19,077 nucleotides of DNA from JBAYVY01 sp041674345 (GTDB lineage: Bacteria; Planctomycetota; Phycisphaerae; Phycisphaerales; Zrk34): positions 1-19,077 of the forward strand of contig JBAYVY010000025.1 in assembly GCA_041674345.1 (NCBI GenBank), given 5' to 3'. Positions 1-7,527 of the stretch are shown piece by piece (position 1 is the stretch's first letter; each line of letters opens with the position of its first letter). Position numbers and translations under genes: made by a program. The notes under the pieces were generated by a model, which made no database searches, was not told the DNA's origin, and saw nothing but the letters and a program-made list of their open reading frames with translations.

Positions 1-108
1 ACCGCCGGCGTCGAACCGATCCTCGCCCTGCGCTCGCTGTGGCTCAGCAACGACGACCGCTGGAACCACTACTGGTTGTGCGGCTCACCACTCCGACAAG
101 CCGCGTAG
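1..108 (+). CDS. C-terminal fragment of an unidentified protein, perhaps an IS transposase
   Basis: Frame 1 is open from the window edge and ends at TAG 106-108, giving 35 residues with a stretch reading EPILALRSLWLSNDDRW. The Leu-rich pattern followed by SNDDRW reminds me of the extreme C-terminus of ISKra4-type transposases, but this is memory of a pattern, not a match I can verify. The gene begins outside the window, so I cannot tell whether it is intact or a remnant. It lies about 110 bp before the tRNA, a common place for insertion sequences and island edges. It could instead be any unrelated host gene. Confidence 0.35.
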   Translation, partial: TAGVEPILALRSLWLSNDDRWNHYWLCGSPLRQAA

Positions 109-149
109 GGTGTCATGCACCCACCGAAACATGGCTGCCGAAACAGGGC

Positions 150-177
150 TTGACGCTACCGAATCAGGTGCTAAAGT
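150..177 (+). promoter_or_regulatory. Probable sigma-70-type promoter of the tRNA-Asn gene
   Basis: TTGACG (150-155) is a near-consensus -35 element. After a 16-bp spacer comes TAAAGT (172-177), a 4/6 match to the -10 consensus. The predicted start near 184 leaves a short 5' leader before the mature tRNA end at 222. The site is inferred from sequence only. Confidence 0.5.
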
Positions 178-221
178 ATGTTGTTCAAATGCATCGCTCG
201 CCGATGCGATGTACGAGTCGA

Positions 222-294
222 TCCTCGATAGCTCAATCGGTAGAGCGGCCGGCTGTTAACCGGCAGGTTGCTGGTTCGAGTCCAGCTCGAGGAG
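222..294 (+). tRNA. tRNA-Asn (anticodon GUU)
   Basis: The sequence folds into a complete cloverleaf. The acceptor stem TCCTCGA/TCGAGGA has seven perfect pairs with discriminator G294. The D-arm region is AGCTCAATCGGTAGAGC, the anticodon stem is GCCGG/CCGGC with loop CTGTTAA (anticodon GTT), and the T arm is GCTGG-TTCGAGT-CCAGC. CCA is not encoded. tRNA genes are frequent island attachment sites, but no second copy of the tRNA 3' end was noticed in the window, so its role as an attachment site here is unproven. Confidence 0.97.
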
Positions 295-298
295 CTTA

Positions 299-333
299 CC
301 CCAGTCACAAACAAGTGGCTGGGGTTTTTGTTT
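299..333 (+). terminator. Rho-independent terminator after tRNA-Asn
   Basis: A 10-bp stem (299-308 with 315-324, including CCCCAG/CTGGGG and one G-T pair) closes an AAACAA loop. It is followed at once by a T-rich tract TTTTTGTTT. It begins five bases after the tRNA and is a textbook intrinsic terminator for it. Confidence 0.9.
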
Positions 334-607
334 AGCGGGTTTGGCGGTACGCAAGCCACGCCCCCAACACCAGTTCGGGCAAGCCGTTACATGATGCTCG
401 CTCTCACCGGGACGCCCGATCCAGTTAAGCCCGCCACCGCTCCGACGCCCATCTCGTCCCGCGCTCTCAGACTCTCGCCGCTCTCCAGTAAAACGGGTTA
501 ACAGACACGTTCGGGGTGGACCGTTGACGAGAGGTCACGCTCTCCTGATTCGTTCGACGGATATCGAGATAAATATCGAATGCTGATGTTGCATAAGGGC
601 ATGGATG
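334..607. other. Intergenic stretch with no recognisable gene
   Basis: No convincing coding frame, RNA gene or repeat is seen between the tRNA terminator and the stop codon of the leftward membrane-protein gene at 608. A small GAGAG/CTCTC hairpin at 529-544 lacks a T or A tract and is too weak to call a terminator for the leftward operon. Confidence 0.6.
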
Positions 608-1621
608 TCATTTGTCTTGCGGTGGTGTCGCACAGGTTGGGGTGATGATGGAATCGACCACTTCGATGATGATGCTGCCGAATAAAACCAGTATGTAAAC
701 CAAGAGGGGAGTACTCGCCGCGAGTATGCCGACGGCGACATCGGCAGCCGCCGACGCGAAATACCGCATCCGATCGAATCCGTCAGTAGACGCGTATCGC
801 ACCAGGTGATAACCGAGAAATGCCGTACTGAGTGCCAAACCAATAAAGAACAGCAATGGCACAGTCCACAACATTGCCTTGAGACAATGCTTTGCTAACG
901 AAATTGCATCATTGGCCAGCGAAGCCACTTGGGGTTCGTCGTCAGCAGGTACGGCATCTGGCATCAACACGATGGCGCAGTAGCACATGACGACGCCAAA
1001 TGGGATATTCCACAACAGGAAGTCGCTCTCTTCCAGCATCACTGCCCTCCCGACACCGACCCCCAGCGTCACAAGGCCGATGCCAATCAAGAGCAGCCCG
1101 ATGCCTCGCAGTACCTCGGAATGCCGGACGGGAGTGTTCAACTGCAAGGCACTCTTTGCTATCACACCACCACACTTTCCAGCTGAATACAGCAAAACGA
1201 GCAGCACGACACCCACTCCGACCCCACGACCGAACACTGCAAAGCTGTCGCTCTTGGTGGCTGCGTAGAGGGATAAGACAATTACCGTTGCGAACAGTAT
1301 CAAACCAGCCCAAATACCAACCGTCAGACAAAAGGATGAGATCGCCTGGCGATCCCCAGCGCCGACCAAGCGATGCATGCCGTTAAGGACGGCATCACAA
1401 ATCCGAATCAACACATGGTCGGGATGACCTCGCGATTGGCGAATCTTTCGGCGGACACTGGTGCGCGGCAGTGGCGGGGTGTGACTCGAGCCCGGGTCTA
1501 CTGGTTCGCCACCCGGCACACCGACCGATCGATTGCATACAGGGCACTGCACCGCCTTGCCTGCATGGGCTTCCGGTATCCTCAACGATTTGCCACAGTG
1601 GTTACATTCAAAATGTATCAT
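608..1621 (-). CDS. Zn-ribbon polytopic membrane protein of unknown function
   Basis: The 337-residue product starts with a four-cysteine Zn ribbon (C6, C9, C26, C29: CNHCG...CPVCN), a common N-terminal decoration of planctomycete membrane proteins. A basic linker follows, then about six hydrophobic segments (roughly residues 94-121, 129-147, 170-192, 200-220, 248-271, 288-320). No enzyme motif is visible. It is the last gene of the leftward operon, 59 bp after the protease gene. I prefer the start at 1621 because GAGAGG lies 10 bases upstream; an in-frame ATG at 1630 would be almost on top of that ribosome-binding site. Its position suggests a membrane partner or effector of the GTPase system, but this is inference. 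Confidence 0.8.
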   Translation of the reverse strand: MIHFECNHCGKSLRIPEAHAGKAVQCPVCNRSVGVPGGEPVDPGSSHTPPLPRTSVRRKIRQSRGHPDHVLIRICDAVLNGMHRLVGAGDRQAISSFCLTVGIWAGLILFATVIVLSLYAATKSDSFAVFGRGVGVGVVLLVLLYSAGKCGGVIAKSALQLNTPVRHSEVLRGIGLLLIGIGLVTLGVGVGRAVMLEESDFLLWNIPFGVVMCYCAIVLMPDAVPADDEPQVASLANDAISLAKHCLKAMLWTVPLLFFIGLALSTAFLGYHLVRYASTDGFDRMRYFASAAADVAVGILAASTPLLVYILVLFGSIIIEVVDSIITPTCATPPQDK

Positions 1622-1680
1622 TGTCGACATGCCTCTCGGCTAATATACCCCACTGGTTTTCAACCCCGGTGTGATGACTC

Positions 1681-2982
1681 CTAACGTGAGGCCGGCCACG
1701 TCAAGCCACCAAGTGAACCTAAATCATCGTGGATGGCCTGCCAAGCGATTACTACATTAATGCCTTCAACGTCGGCATGTTTTGCGGTCACGATTCCTAT
1801 CACCCGACCGTCCTCGGTCAACAACGGGCCTCCGCTCATGCCGGGGTAGACATGTGAGTCTGTTTGCACAATCAAACCAGTCTCGGTTTTCCTGATCGAG
1901 CCGATGGTGCCACGAAACGAACTGGCACCAATGTTTTTGCCGACCACGTCTTGCACCGTAGGTATTTGTCCAGAGGCGAACTCTTCACGAATGTGTGCCA
2001 GGCGTTGCTTGGTTTCTGCGGGGTTGAGGGCTGAGACAATCTGAGATGCTACGCCGGGATAACCCAATGTGGTTACATCGTCGCCTTGGGCATAGTGTGG
2101 TGCAAATCGCAGCGCGTTCGCAAATTGATGATCAATTTTCAATACCGCCACATCTAAATAGACGCTGGAATGGATGACCTTGGCGGGGACAATTTGACCC
2201 GTGTCTCCCAGCGCAACCACCACATCCCAGTCCACCGCGTCTTCGTAGGCATCCACCACTTCACGACCGATCTCAACGACATGGCGGTTCGTCAGCAGAA
2301 GGCCATCTTTCCCCACCACGAATGCGGTGCCGGTGCCGATCGCCAGCATGTCATTGGATTGGTCGGTTGCAGATGCTACACGCACACGCACAATAACCCG
2401 TGCAATCAATGGCTCAAGGGATGCCAGATCAAGTCTGCCATTGTTCGACAAGGTACTCACGCTGGTCGAAGCATCTGTTGCATTGCTCCGTGTGGTCGTA
2501 CTCGCCATTCCGGGATGTGCCGAGTCCGCGTCTGGGAAGAATACTCTGTTTGCCATATAGCCCACTCCAACGGCACCAGCCACTACGATCAATACAATGG
2601 CTGCCAGCAACAGCAATGACAGGTTGACACCTCTGGATGCCTTCTTGCCCACCAATTTGCCTAACAACTTGTCCACCCCCGCAGGCAACCGTTCATGGTG
2701 ATCCGCCAGTGCTGTGGCCAACATCTTCCGCCCAGACGGGTTTTCGCACGCAGCCAAGCAATGTTGCCTCGCCAATTCCGAATCTCGCTTTTGAAGCGAG
2801 ATCAGGCATCGGACAACCTCGATCTCCCATAGCTGCAATTCATGATGGCGGTCCATGACAACCGCACGCTTCAGCAGCATCTCGGCCTGGTCCACTGAGC
2901 CGGCCACGGACTGACGATACGCTTGAGTAAGCAGCGATCTTGCAGAGCCGTCCGTGACAGCATTCAAGCCGTTTGTGACCAT
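1681..2982 (-). CDS. Membrane-anchored trypsin-like (S1C/HtrA-type) serine protease
   Basis: The 433-residue protein has three parts. Residues 1-110 are helical and TPR-like. One transmembrane helix spans about 120-143. A chymotrypsin-fold protease domain covers about 190-430. The catalytic triad is visible: H234 in LLTNRHVVE, D277 in YLDVAVLKID and S383 in YPGMSGGPLL, with the oxyanion-hole GMSGG context. No PDZ domain follows, unlike DegP/HtrA. Basic residues before the helix (GKLVGKKASRG) predict N-in topology, which puts the protease outside the cytoplasm. The gene begins two bases after the stop of the GAP1-like gene, so co-translation is likely. Trypsin-like proteases are known companions and effectors in GTPase/GAP1 conflict systems. 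The fold and triad are certain; the substrate is unknown. Confidence 0.93.
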   Translation of the reverse strand: MVTNGLNAVTDGSARSLLTQAYRQSVAGSVDQAEMLLKRAVVMDRHHELQLWEIEVVRCLISLQKRDSELARQHCLAACENPSGRKMLATALADHHERLPAGVDKLLGKLVGKKASRGVNLSLLLLAAIVLIVVAGAVGVGYMANRVFFPDADSAHPGMASTTTRSNATDASTSVSTLSNNGRLDLASLEPLIARVIVRVRVASATDQSNDMLAIGTGTAFVVGKDGLLLTNRHVVEIGREVVDAYEDAVDWDVVVALGDTGQIVPAKVIHSSVYLDVAVLKIDHQFANALRFAPHYAQGDDVTTLGYPGVASQIVSALNPAETKQRLAHIREEFASGQIPTVQDVVGKNIGASSFRGTIGSIRKTETGLIVQTDSHVYPGMSGGPLLTEDGRVIGIVTAKHADVEGINVVIAWQAIHDDLGSLGGLTWPASR

Positions 2983-2984
2983 GC

Positions 2985-4796
2985 CTAGTTCCCCTTGTCC
3001 TTCTTGTCTTCCTTCGATGTTTGGTCCTTGTTTTTCAATTTCTCCACCTCTTTCGTCAATTTCGCCAGCTTGTCCTTCAAGCTGCTATTTTCAGATTCTG
3101 TATTTTTGAGTTTGTCCGCCTGCTCACTCCATTGTTTGTTGAATTTCTCCAGCTCCTGCTGCTGCGCTTTCTTCAAATTTTCACGCTGCGTTTTCAGGTC
3201 ATCAGTGACTTTTGCAAGAGCATCTGCCATGTTTATGCGCTCGGCATACATCTCGACTCGCTGCTGACATGCTTCGACCTCTTTGGCATTCGGCTCAGGC
3301 AGTTGGACGGTGGATTGATTAGGGCCACCATTGATGCCGCCACCAATCTGAACTGATTCGGTGCCTTGGTCGCCTGACAACTCGGTTCCAAGTGATTGGA
3401 CAACAGACTTCAACTGGTCTTCCTTCGCTTTCCAATACTGGGAGGTGACTTCCTTACAACGTGCCGTGTCAGCGTCCAGCCGGCTTTCCAGAGACTTGTT
3501 AGTAACATCTACTTGCCTCTGCTTTGCATTGATGAGTTGGCTAAAGCTCGTGTTTTCTGACGCGGGGGCCAGGTCAAGTTGCTCTGCTTGTTTCACCAAC
3601 TCTGTGGCATTTTTGTATAGTTCCACAGGCAGAACGTGATCGTGATGCTGTTCCAGTTTGGCGAGTAATTCGTGGGCCTTGTTCAGCCAGACATCCGCTC
3701 GCTTGACTGCGTCATTCACACGTTGTGCACTGGCGTACAAAGGGGCGAGTTGAGCCGCCGGAACCTTCGCTTCACGAACTTGCTGCATCCATTGCTGGAT
3801 CGAATCGGTGGTCCAATCTGCCTTGGTATTCCCCTCGGCTACCAGTTCGGCCAAGGGGTCAGGATCACGCGCATTGGTGTGGCGGACATTAAGCAGAAAG
3901 CCAGTAATCGCTACACCACCGGCAAAAGCCACGATGCAGGTGGCCCAAAGCACTGGCCGCAGCAGATGCGATCTCCCATGATGTCCCGCCTCCCCATCGG
4001 AACCATTCTCTACGAATCGAGTTTGTCGAATATGTGAAACGTCCTTACATGCGTTGGCGAATTCACACGGCGGTGCATCTCGAGACGCCCACACAGTGGC
4101 CAGGGCATCCACATAAGGATGGTTTGCTGATCGTTGAGGCGGTTGGACGATTTGCTTTCTTCCTGATCGGGTTGCCACTTCTGCATAGGTCGCTATTTGT
4201 ACGGGGGCACTTGCGGCCAGGATACGCAGCCCCCACGCGACCCGAGAACGTTGTGTGATGGGCAACAACGCCGGCACGGTAGCCACGGCGGCGGCGGTGG
4301 GAGATGAATGAGGAAATGCGTACAGGTACTTCTGCAAATCTCCCGTAAGATAAGCATCGAGCAAAGGGAGAACCTGCTGGCTCGAACCAACGTGGGCACG
4401 GGGCTGTGGCACATCTATCTGCACGGCAGACGCGGTGTTTTCAACGTTAATCTGCCATACCGTGTTTGTCCGCATCAATGATTGCACGGAAGTCGCAACA
4501 ATATTGATCCAGTCGTGACTGCTGAAAATCAAGGAGACAAATCGAAATGTTCGTCGGCCCGCCGTATCTCGACTGCCCTCGAAACATCGGGTCACCGCGT
4601 ACCTGCCAGATGGCAACGGTCGTCCCATACCCGCCGGATCTGTGCTGAGACTGTCAAGAAATTGCGGGTCATCGGTCTGGCCGAACCCCAGCGTCTCCAG
4701 TGCCTGCCGATCACTGTCAGAGACATCCGGCGAACAACCCAATGTTCGATAGCCCTTCACGGAGCCCAGAATGTGCCATGATGCTTGTGCTTTCAT
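2985..4796 (-). CDS. GAP1-like GTPase-associated protein with TM helix and coiled-coil tail
   Basis: The 603-residue product starts at the ATG ending at 4796, which overlaps the GTPase stop by four bases (ATGA). Its N-terminus (KAQASWHILGSVKGYRTLG, then SPDVS) resembles the N-terminal domain of GTPase-associated protein 1 (GAP1-N), a family named from conserved neighbourhoods with GTPases in predicted bacterial conflict systems. One transmembrane helix lies at about 278-303. Residues 330-600 are mostly helical, ending in a Lys/Glu/Gln-rich coiled coil (about 490-595) and a very basic, hydrophilic tail. No catalytic motif is obvious. The likely role is a partner that couples the GTPase to the downstream protease across the membrane. 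The family call rests on motif memory plus neighbourhood. Confidence 0.75.
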   Translation of the reverse strand: MKAQASWHILGSVKGYRTLGCSPDVSDSDRQALETLGFGQTDDPQFLDSLSTDPAGMGRPLPSGRYAVTRCFEGSRDTAGRRTFRFVSLIFSSHDWINIVATSVQSLMRTNTVWQINVENTASAVQIDVPQPRAHVGSSQQVLPLLDAYLTGDLQKYLYAFPHSSPTAAAVATVPALLPITQRSRVAWGLRILAASAPVQIATYAEVATRSGRKQIVQPPQRSANHPYVDALATVWASRDAPPCEFANACKDVSHIRQTRFVENGSDGEAGHHGRSHLLRPVLWATCIVAFAGGVAITGFLLNVRHTNARDPDPLAELVAEGNTKADWTTDSIQQWMQQVREAKVPAAQLAPLYASAQRVNDAVKRADVWLNKAHELLAKLEQHHDHVLPVELYKNATELVKQAEQLDLAPASENTSFSQLINAKQRQVDVTNKSLESRLDADTARCKEVTSQYWKAKEDQLKSVVQSLGTELSGDQGTESVQIGGGINGGPNQSTVQLPEPNAKEVEACQQRVEMYAERINMADALAKVTDDLKTQRENLKKAQQQELEKFNKQWSEQADKLKNTESENSSLKDKLAKLTKEVEKLKNKDQTSKEDKKDKGN

Positions 4797-5836
4797 TGAT
4801 TCCCCATCCACCAAGCAGCGTATCCAATAACCGCTACGATAGCTGCAACAAATATGCAGAACCCTACCCACAAGAACAGTCGAGTGACCTTCGCCTTCTT
4901 TTCTTTCTGCATCATCTGGACGTAATGACGCCTCGTCCGCTCCCCATGCTCGGCCGCAAGTTGTTGTTGCTCATTTCGATCAATATGGTCCAACAGATAC
5001 TTCAGCGGTTCCACCACACCGTGTGATTGGAAGTGGGCATGGATACGCGGGTGATTTCCGGATTTGCCAGATTCATGGTCGTGTTGGACCGCTGAGGAAA
5101 GGAACACGCGCATATCGCTGAATGATCTGACCAGTTGCGGGAATCGCTTTTTTACGAATGCGTCGGGGCCCCCGGCGGCTTTGACGTACGGTCGTCGAAT
5201 GTCATATTTAGTCAAGACCAATGCGATGGGGACATCTTCGCCGCCTGGCCAGTTGCGAATACGCTCAAGGGCCTTCAGCATGGCAAAATCATCATCCATC
5301 GCATCGGTCAGTGCATGGGTTTCGACCACGGCGGGATCAATGAGTGCAATCACACCCGCTGCGCGGTCGATGTGGTCGAGCAACTCAATCACGTCTTCGG
5401 TGCCGGCTCCGTCAATGAAGGCCTTACGGAAGACTTCACCTGGATAGTCCAACGACACCAGCGGCCGGGCCACACCGTGATACGTCACCTCCATGTGCAA
5501 ATATCGTGACGATGTGGTGCCGGCTGGCGGATTGCCGTCACGAAGCGTCTGGACGATCTCTATACATTCACGATGCGTCGGGCCATCGAGTGCTTTGGTC
5601 GAAATCTCGTTGGGGTTCGACCACAGTGTGTAGTAGAGGCATGACAGGAATACAGTCTTTCCTGCCTGTGTACGTCCCAGAACGACGATGCGATCCCGAT
5701 CGGTTGGTGCCGTGCCATCAATAGGCGCATCAAGTGATGGTGCCGGCGGTGGTGCGGATTTTATATCGACTTCGACGGCTGCCTGTGCTTCAGGATCGGT
5801 TCCCAACACATGTTCGTTGTCCATACTCTCGTTCAT
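4793..5836 (-). CDS. C-terminally membrane-anchored P-loop GTPase (conflict-system type)
   Basis: The 347-residue protein has an Ala/Pro-rich N-terminal linker, then a GTPase domain. Walker A/G1 is GRTQAGKT (54-61), G3 is DYPGE (130-134), the G4-like element is LTKYD (198-202), and SSA at 227-229 may be G5. A C-terminal helix (about 320-342) preceded by KEKKAK predicts a tail-anchored protein facing the cytoplasm. GRTQAGKT and DYPGE, rather than the Ras-like DxxGQ, resemble the GTPases paired with GAP1 proteins. The start at 5836 is chosen because GGGGGA lies six bases upstream; longer in-frame starts lack this. It is the first gene of the leftward operon and overlaps the GAP1-like gene by four bases. 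It is most likely the NTP-dependent switch of the system. Confidence 0.85.
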   Translation of the reverse strand: MNESMDNEHVLGTDPEAQAAVEVDIKSAPPPAPSLDAPIDGTAPTDRDRIVVLGRTQAGKTVFLSCLYYTLWSNPNEISTKALDGPTHRECIEIVQTLRDGNPPAGTTSSRYLHMEVTYHGVARPLVSLDYPGEVFRKAFIDGAGTEDVIELLDHIDRAAGVIALIDPAVVETHALTDAMDDDFAMLKALERIRNWPGGEDVPIALVLTKYDIRRPYVKAAGGPDAFVKKRFPQLVRSFSDMRVFLSSAVQHDHESGKSGNHPRIHAHFQSHGVVEPLKYLLDHIDRNEQQQLAAEHGERTRRHYVQMMQKEKKAKVTRLFLWVGFCIFVAAIVAVIGYAAWWMGNQ

Positions 5837-5932
5837 GCGCGTCCCCCATTGGAGTTGCAAGTTCATTTGCACGGAGTATGATATCATACGATCATTTATC
5901 CGCAACATTCTGAAATTTGGGGGCTTATCGAA
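5837..5932. promoter_or_regulatory. Divergent promoter region with a perfect 14-bp palindrome
   Basis: This 96-bp AT-rich gap separates the leftward GTPase operon from the rightward coiled-coil/ART-like operon. It contains the perfect palindrome GTATGATATCATAC at 5876-5889. On the plus strand TTGCAC (5867-5872) and GATCAT (5890-5895) are spaced by 17 bp and could be -35 and -10 elements, with the palindrome filling the spacer. TATGAT also occurs on the minus strand. This arrangement suits a dimeric regulator controlling both directions, but no regulator gene is evident in the cluster. Confidence 0.55.
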
Positions 5933-6739
5933 ATGACACGCAAGAATCGGATCAACTCGACCAATATTGAACTGGGCGAGGAGAAATCGTCTGGGGCCGG
6001 GATGTCGTTCTGGGTGGGCTTTGCGATTGTTGCCGCCATTGCGGGCATATCACTGATTTTCAACGTTCTGTTGCTGATGATGTGGTCCAACCAGCAAAGC
6101 ACCGCTCGTCAGCAATTACCGCAGGTCACAGCAGAACGAGATAGCCTGAAAGAGCAGCTTGCCAGCGTCAAGAAGCAGGACGAGCAGCAAGCAGTTCAGT
6201 TGAAAAACCTGGCGGATGTCCAATCTCAGTTGGCGGATGCCCAACTGGAGACCGAACGACAACGAAAGCAACTATCCGAAGTCATGGCACCGCCGAGTTC
6301 GCTGCCGCTGATGGATCAGCGCAAAATGCTTCAGCGCATTGGCAAGGTGCGGCTTGATGTGAAAATAGATTCCCATGCACAGGATGCTGGCGTTAGGGCG
6401 GCCGTCATCCAAGCTGCTATCGCACAAAATGCAGGTCAACTGCAACTCGATCAGACTTCGCCTTACCTTATGGAAGTGTCAGTTGATCGTCTGCCAGCCC
6501 AGATTACATTTGGCTCCACCGACACACCCATTGAGGCGGTCCTCGTGCAGGTCAAAATCTACGAACAGATTCGCGTCCCAGGCACGAAAGAATCTTGGTG
6601 GGCCATCGTTCGAGACTATTCGGTGCAGCAGCGTTCGACGAAAGACACTACACAGACGGCCGCCATCGATGCCGTGACCAAGATCATGGAAGTGGCTGAT
6701 CGTGAGTTGGGGCACGGAAATTCGAGTAACGGCTCGTAG
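5933..6739 (+). CDS. Membrane-anchored coiled-coil protein of unknown function
   Basis: The 268-residue product has a short polar N-terminus and one strong transmembrane helix (about 25-50). A coiled coil follows (about 54-116, rich in Gln, Glu, Lys and Leu), then a globular domain (about 125-258) with alternating strands and helices (for example KVRLDVKIDSH, AVLVQVKIYEQIR). No family is recognised for the globular part. It is transcribed away from the GTPase operon and shares its regulatory region. The ART-like gene follows after 15 bases. Like its neighbours it sits in the membrane, so it may be a scaffold or sensor of the same system. ATG 5933 follows a G-rich stretch (GGGGG) about eight bases upstream. 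Confidence 0.8.
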   Translation: MTRKNRINSTNIELGEEKSSGAGMSFWVGFAIVAAIAGISLIFNVLLLMMWSNQQSTARQQLPQVTAERDSLKEQLASVKKQDEQQAVQLKNLADVQSQLADAQLETERQRKQLSEVMAPPSSLPLMDQRKMLQRIGKVRLDVKIDSHAQDAGVRAAVIQAAIAQNAGQLQLDQTSPYLMEVSVDRLPAQITFGSTDTPIEAVLVQVKIYEQIRVPGTKESWWAIVRDYSVQQRSTKDTTQTAAIDAVTKIMEVADRELGHGNSSNGS

Positions 6740-6754
6740 CAGAGAACATCCGCC

Positions 6755-7390
6755 ATGCTCCTCTACCACGGCACCTCCGCGAAGTGTCTCGACGATGTTC
6801 TCGCCAACGGCATTTGTCCACGGTGTGATGGTGTGTCCAACTGGAAGAAAGCGCCCAGCCGCAACGACATGGTTTATCTGACACGGGGGTATCCGTTCTA
6901 CTACGCCGTGCAAGGCACCGCCCATACGAAAGTTGTGGTCTTCGAGATCGACGGCGAATTGATCGACGATCTGTGCCTATACCCTGACGAAGATTACATC
7001 TGGTACGTCGCCGACCGCACCGGGGACCGGGCGAACCTCACGACGCCGCAAGCGGCCGAACACCTTGAGGTGCTGCAAGACCAGTGGCCCAAGAGCCTGC
7101 GTATGCTTGGCAACGTCGCCCATCAAGGCGCAATTCCAGCCGGATTCATCACGCGTTACTGCATCTACGAACCGAAGGCGCGGCCCGCTCTCTCCTTCGC
7201 CATAACGGACTATTCGATCAACGTGATGAATTACCTGTCTGAAATGCACAATCTTCATCAACTCGTGGCGTGGATGTTCGGGGACGAAACACGGTTGCCG
7301 TGGGTTCAAGACAATGACAAGCAACTTCGGAAATTCTGGCTGAAGGAGTCAGCCGATCGCACGGGCATCGAAGTGGTCGTTCGGCATTGA
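6755..7390 (+). CDS. Soluble protein with YHGTS motif, possible ADP-ribosyltransferase-like fold
   Basis: The 211-residue protein opens with LLYHGTS (2-8), then a helix and an ANGICPR turn, NDMVYLTRGYPFYYA (37-51) and VVFEID (61-66). This order of a His-containing strand, a helix and a (V/Y)YLT...YA block is typical of the Tpt1/KptA and related ADP-ribosyltransferase fold. Later it has LYPDED (75-80) and LGNVAHQGAIP (118-128), which I recall from uncharacterised bacterial homologues. A clear catalytic Glu equivalent cannot be assigned, so enzymatic activity is uncertain. It has no membrane segment. It follows the coiled-coil gene by 15 bases with only a weak ribosome-binding site, suggesting co-transcription. 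In this context it could be an NAD-using effector or modifier; that is inference. Confidence 0.7.
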   Translation: MLLYHGTSAKCLDDVLANGICPRCDGVSNWKKAPSRNDMVYLTRGYPFYYAVQGTAHTKVVVFEIDGELIDDLCLYPDEDYIWYVADRTGDRANLTTPQAAEHLEVLQDQWPKSLRMLGNVAHQGAIPAGFITRYCIYEPKARPALSFAITDYSINVMNYLSEMHNLHQLVAWMFGDETRLPWVQDNDKQLRKFWLKESADRTGIEVVVRH

Positions 7391-7425
7391 TGCGGCGACT
7401 TGCATCGTCCTGATGCCGTCAATTA

Positions 7426-7494
7426 ATTTTTCAGTTCGCCGCGATTCCACGCAACATTTCGGCCCCTTCTGCAAAAAGACAAAGGTGAGGACAC
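7426..7494 (+). repeat. Control motif, copy B, upstream of the recombinase operon
   Basis: This copy contains ATTTTTCA (7426), ATTCCACGCAACA (7444) and CTGCAAAAAGACAAAGGTG (7469), then AGGACAC. The same blocks occur at 13952-14022 with identical offsets (0, +18, +43), while the bases between them differ. Such block conservation suggests a protein-binding site or promoter rather than a recent duplication. It ends about 33 bases before the first gene of the recombinase operon. A canonical sigma-70 promoter is not obvious here. Confidence 0.75.
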
Positions 7495-7527
7495 CTTGTT
7501 TAACTGCACCCCCGGAAGGAGCCCGCC

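Noticed and set aside
222..294. tRNA 3' end as a direct-repeat attachment site within the window
   Set aside because: I noticed no second copy of the T-arm/acceptor sequence elsewhere in the window; any partner copy would have to lie outside it.
529..544. GAGAG/CTCTC hairpin as terminator of the leftward operon
   Set aside because: The stem is only five base pairs, and the T run expected on the minus strand is absent.
5898..5912. Possible third copy of the control motif (CGCAACATTCTG before the coiled-coil gene)
   Set aside because: Only about nine bases match copy B. The flanking blocks ATTTTTCA and CTGCAAAAAGAC are missing at the expected offsets, so chance is the simpler explanation.
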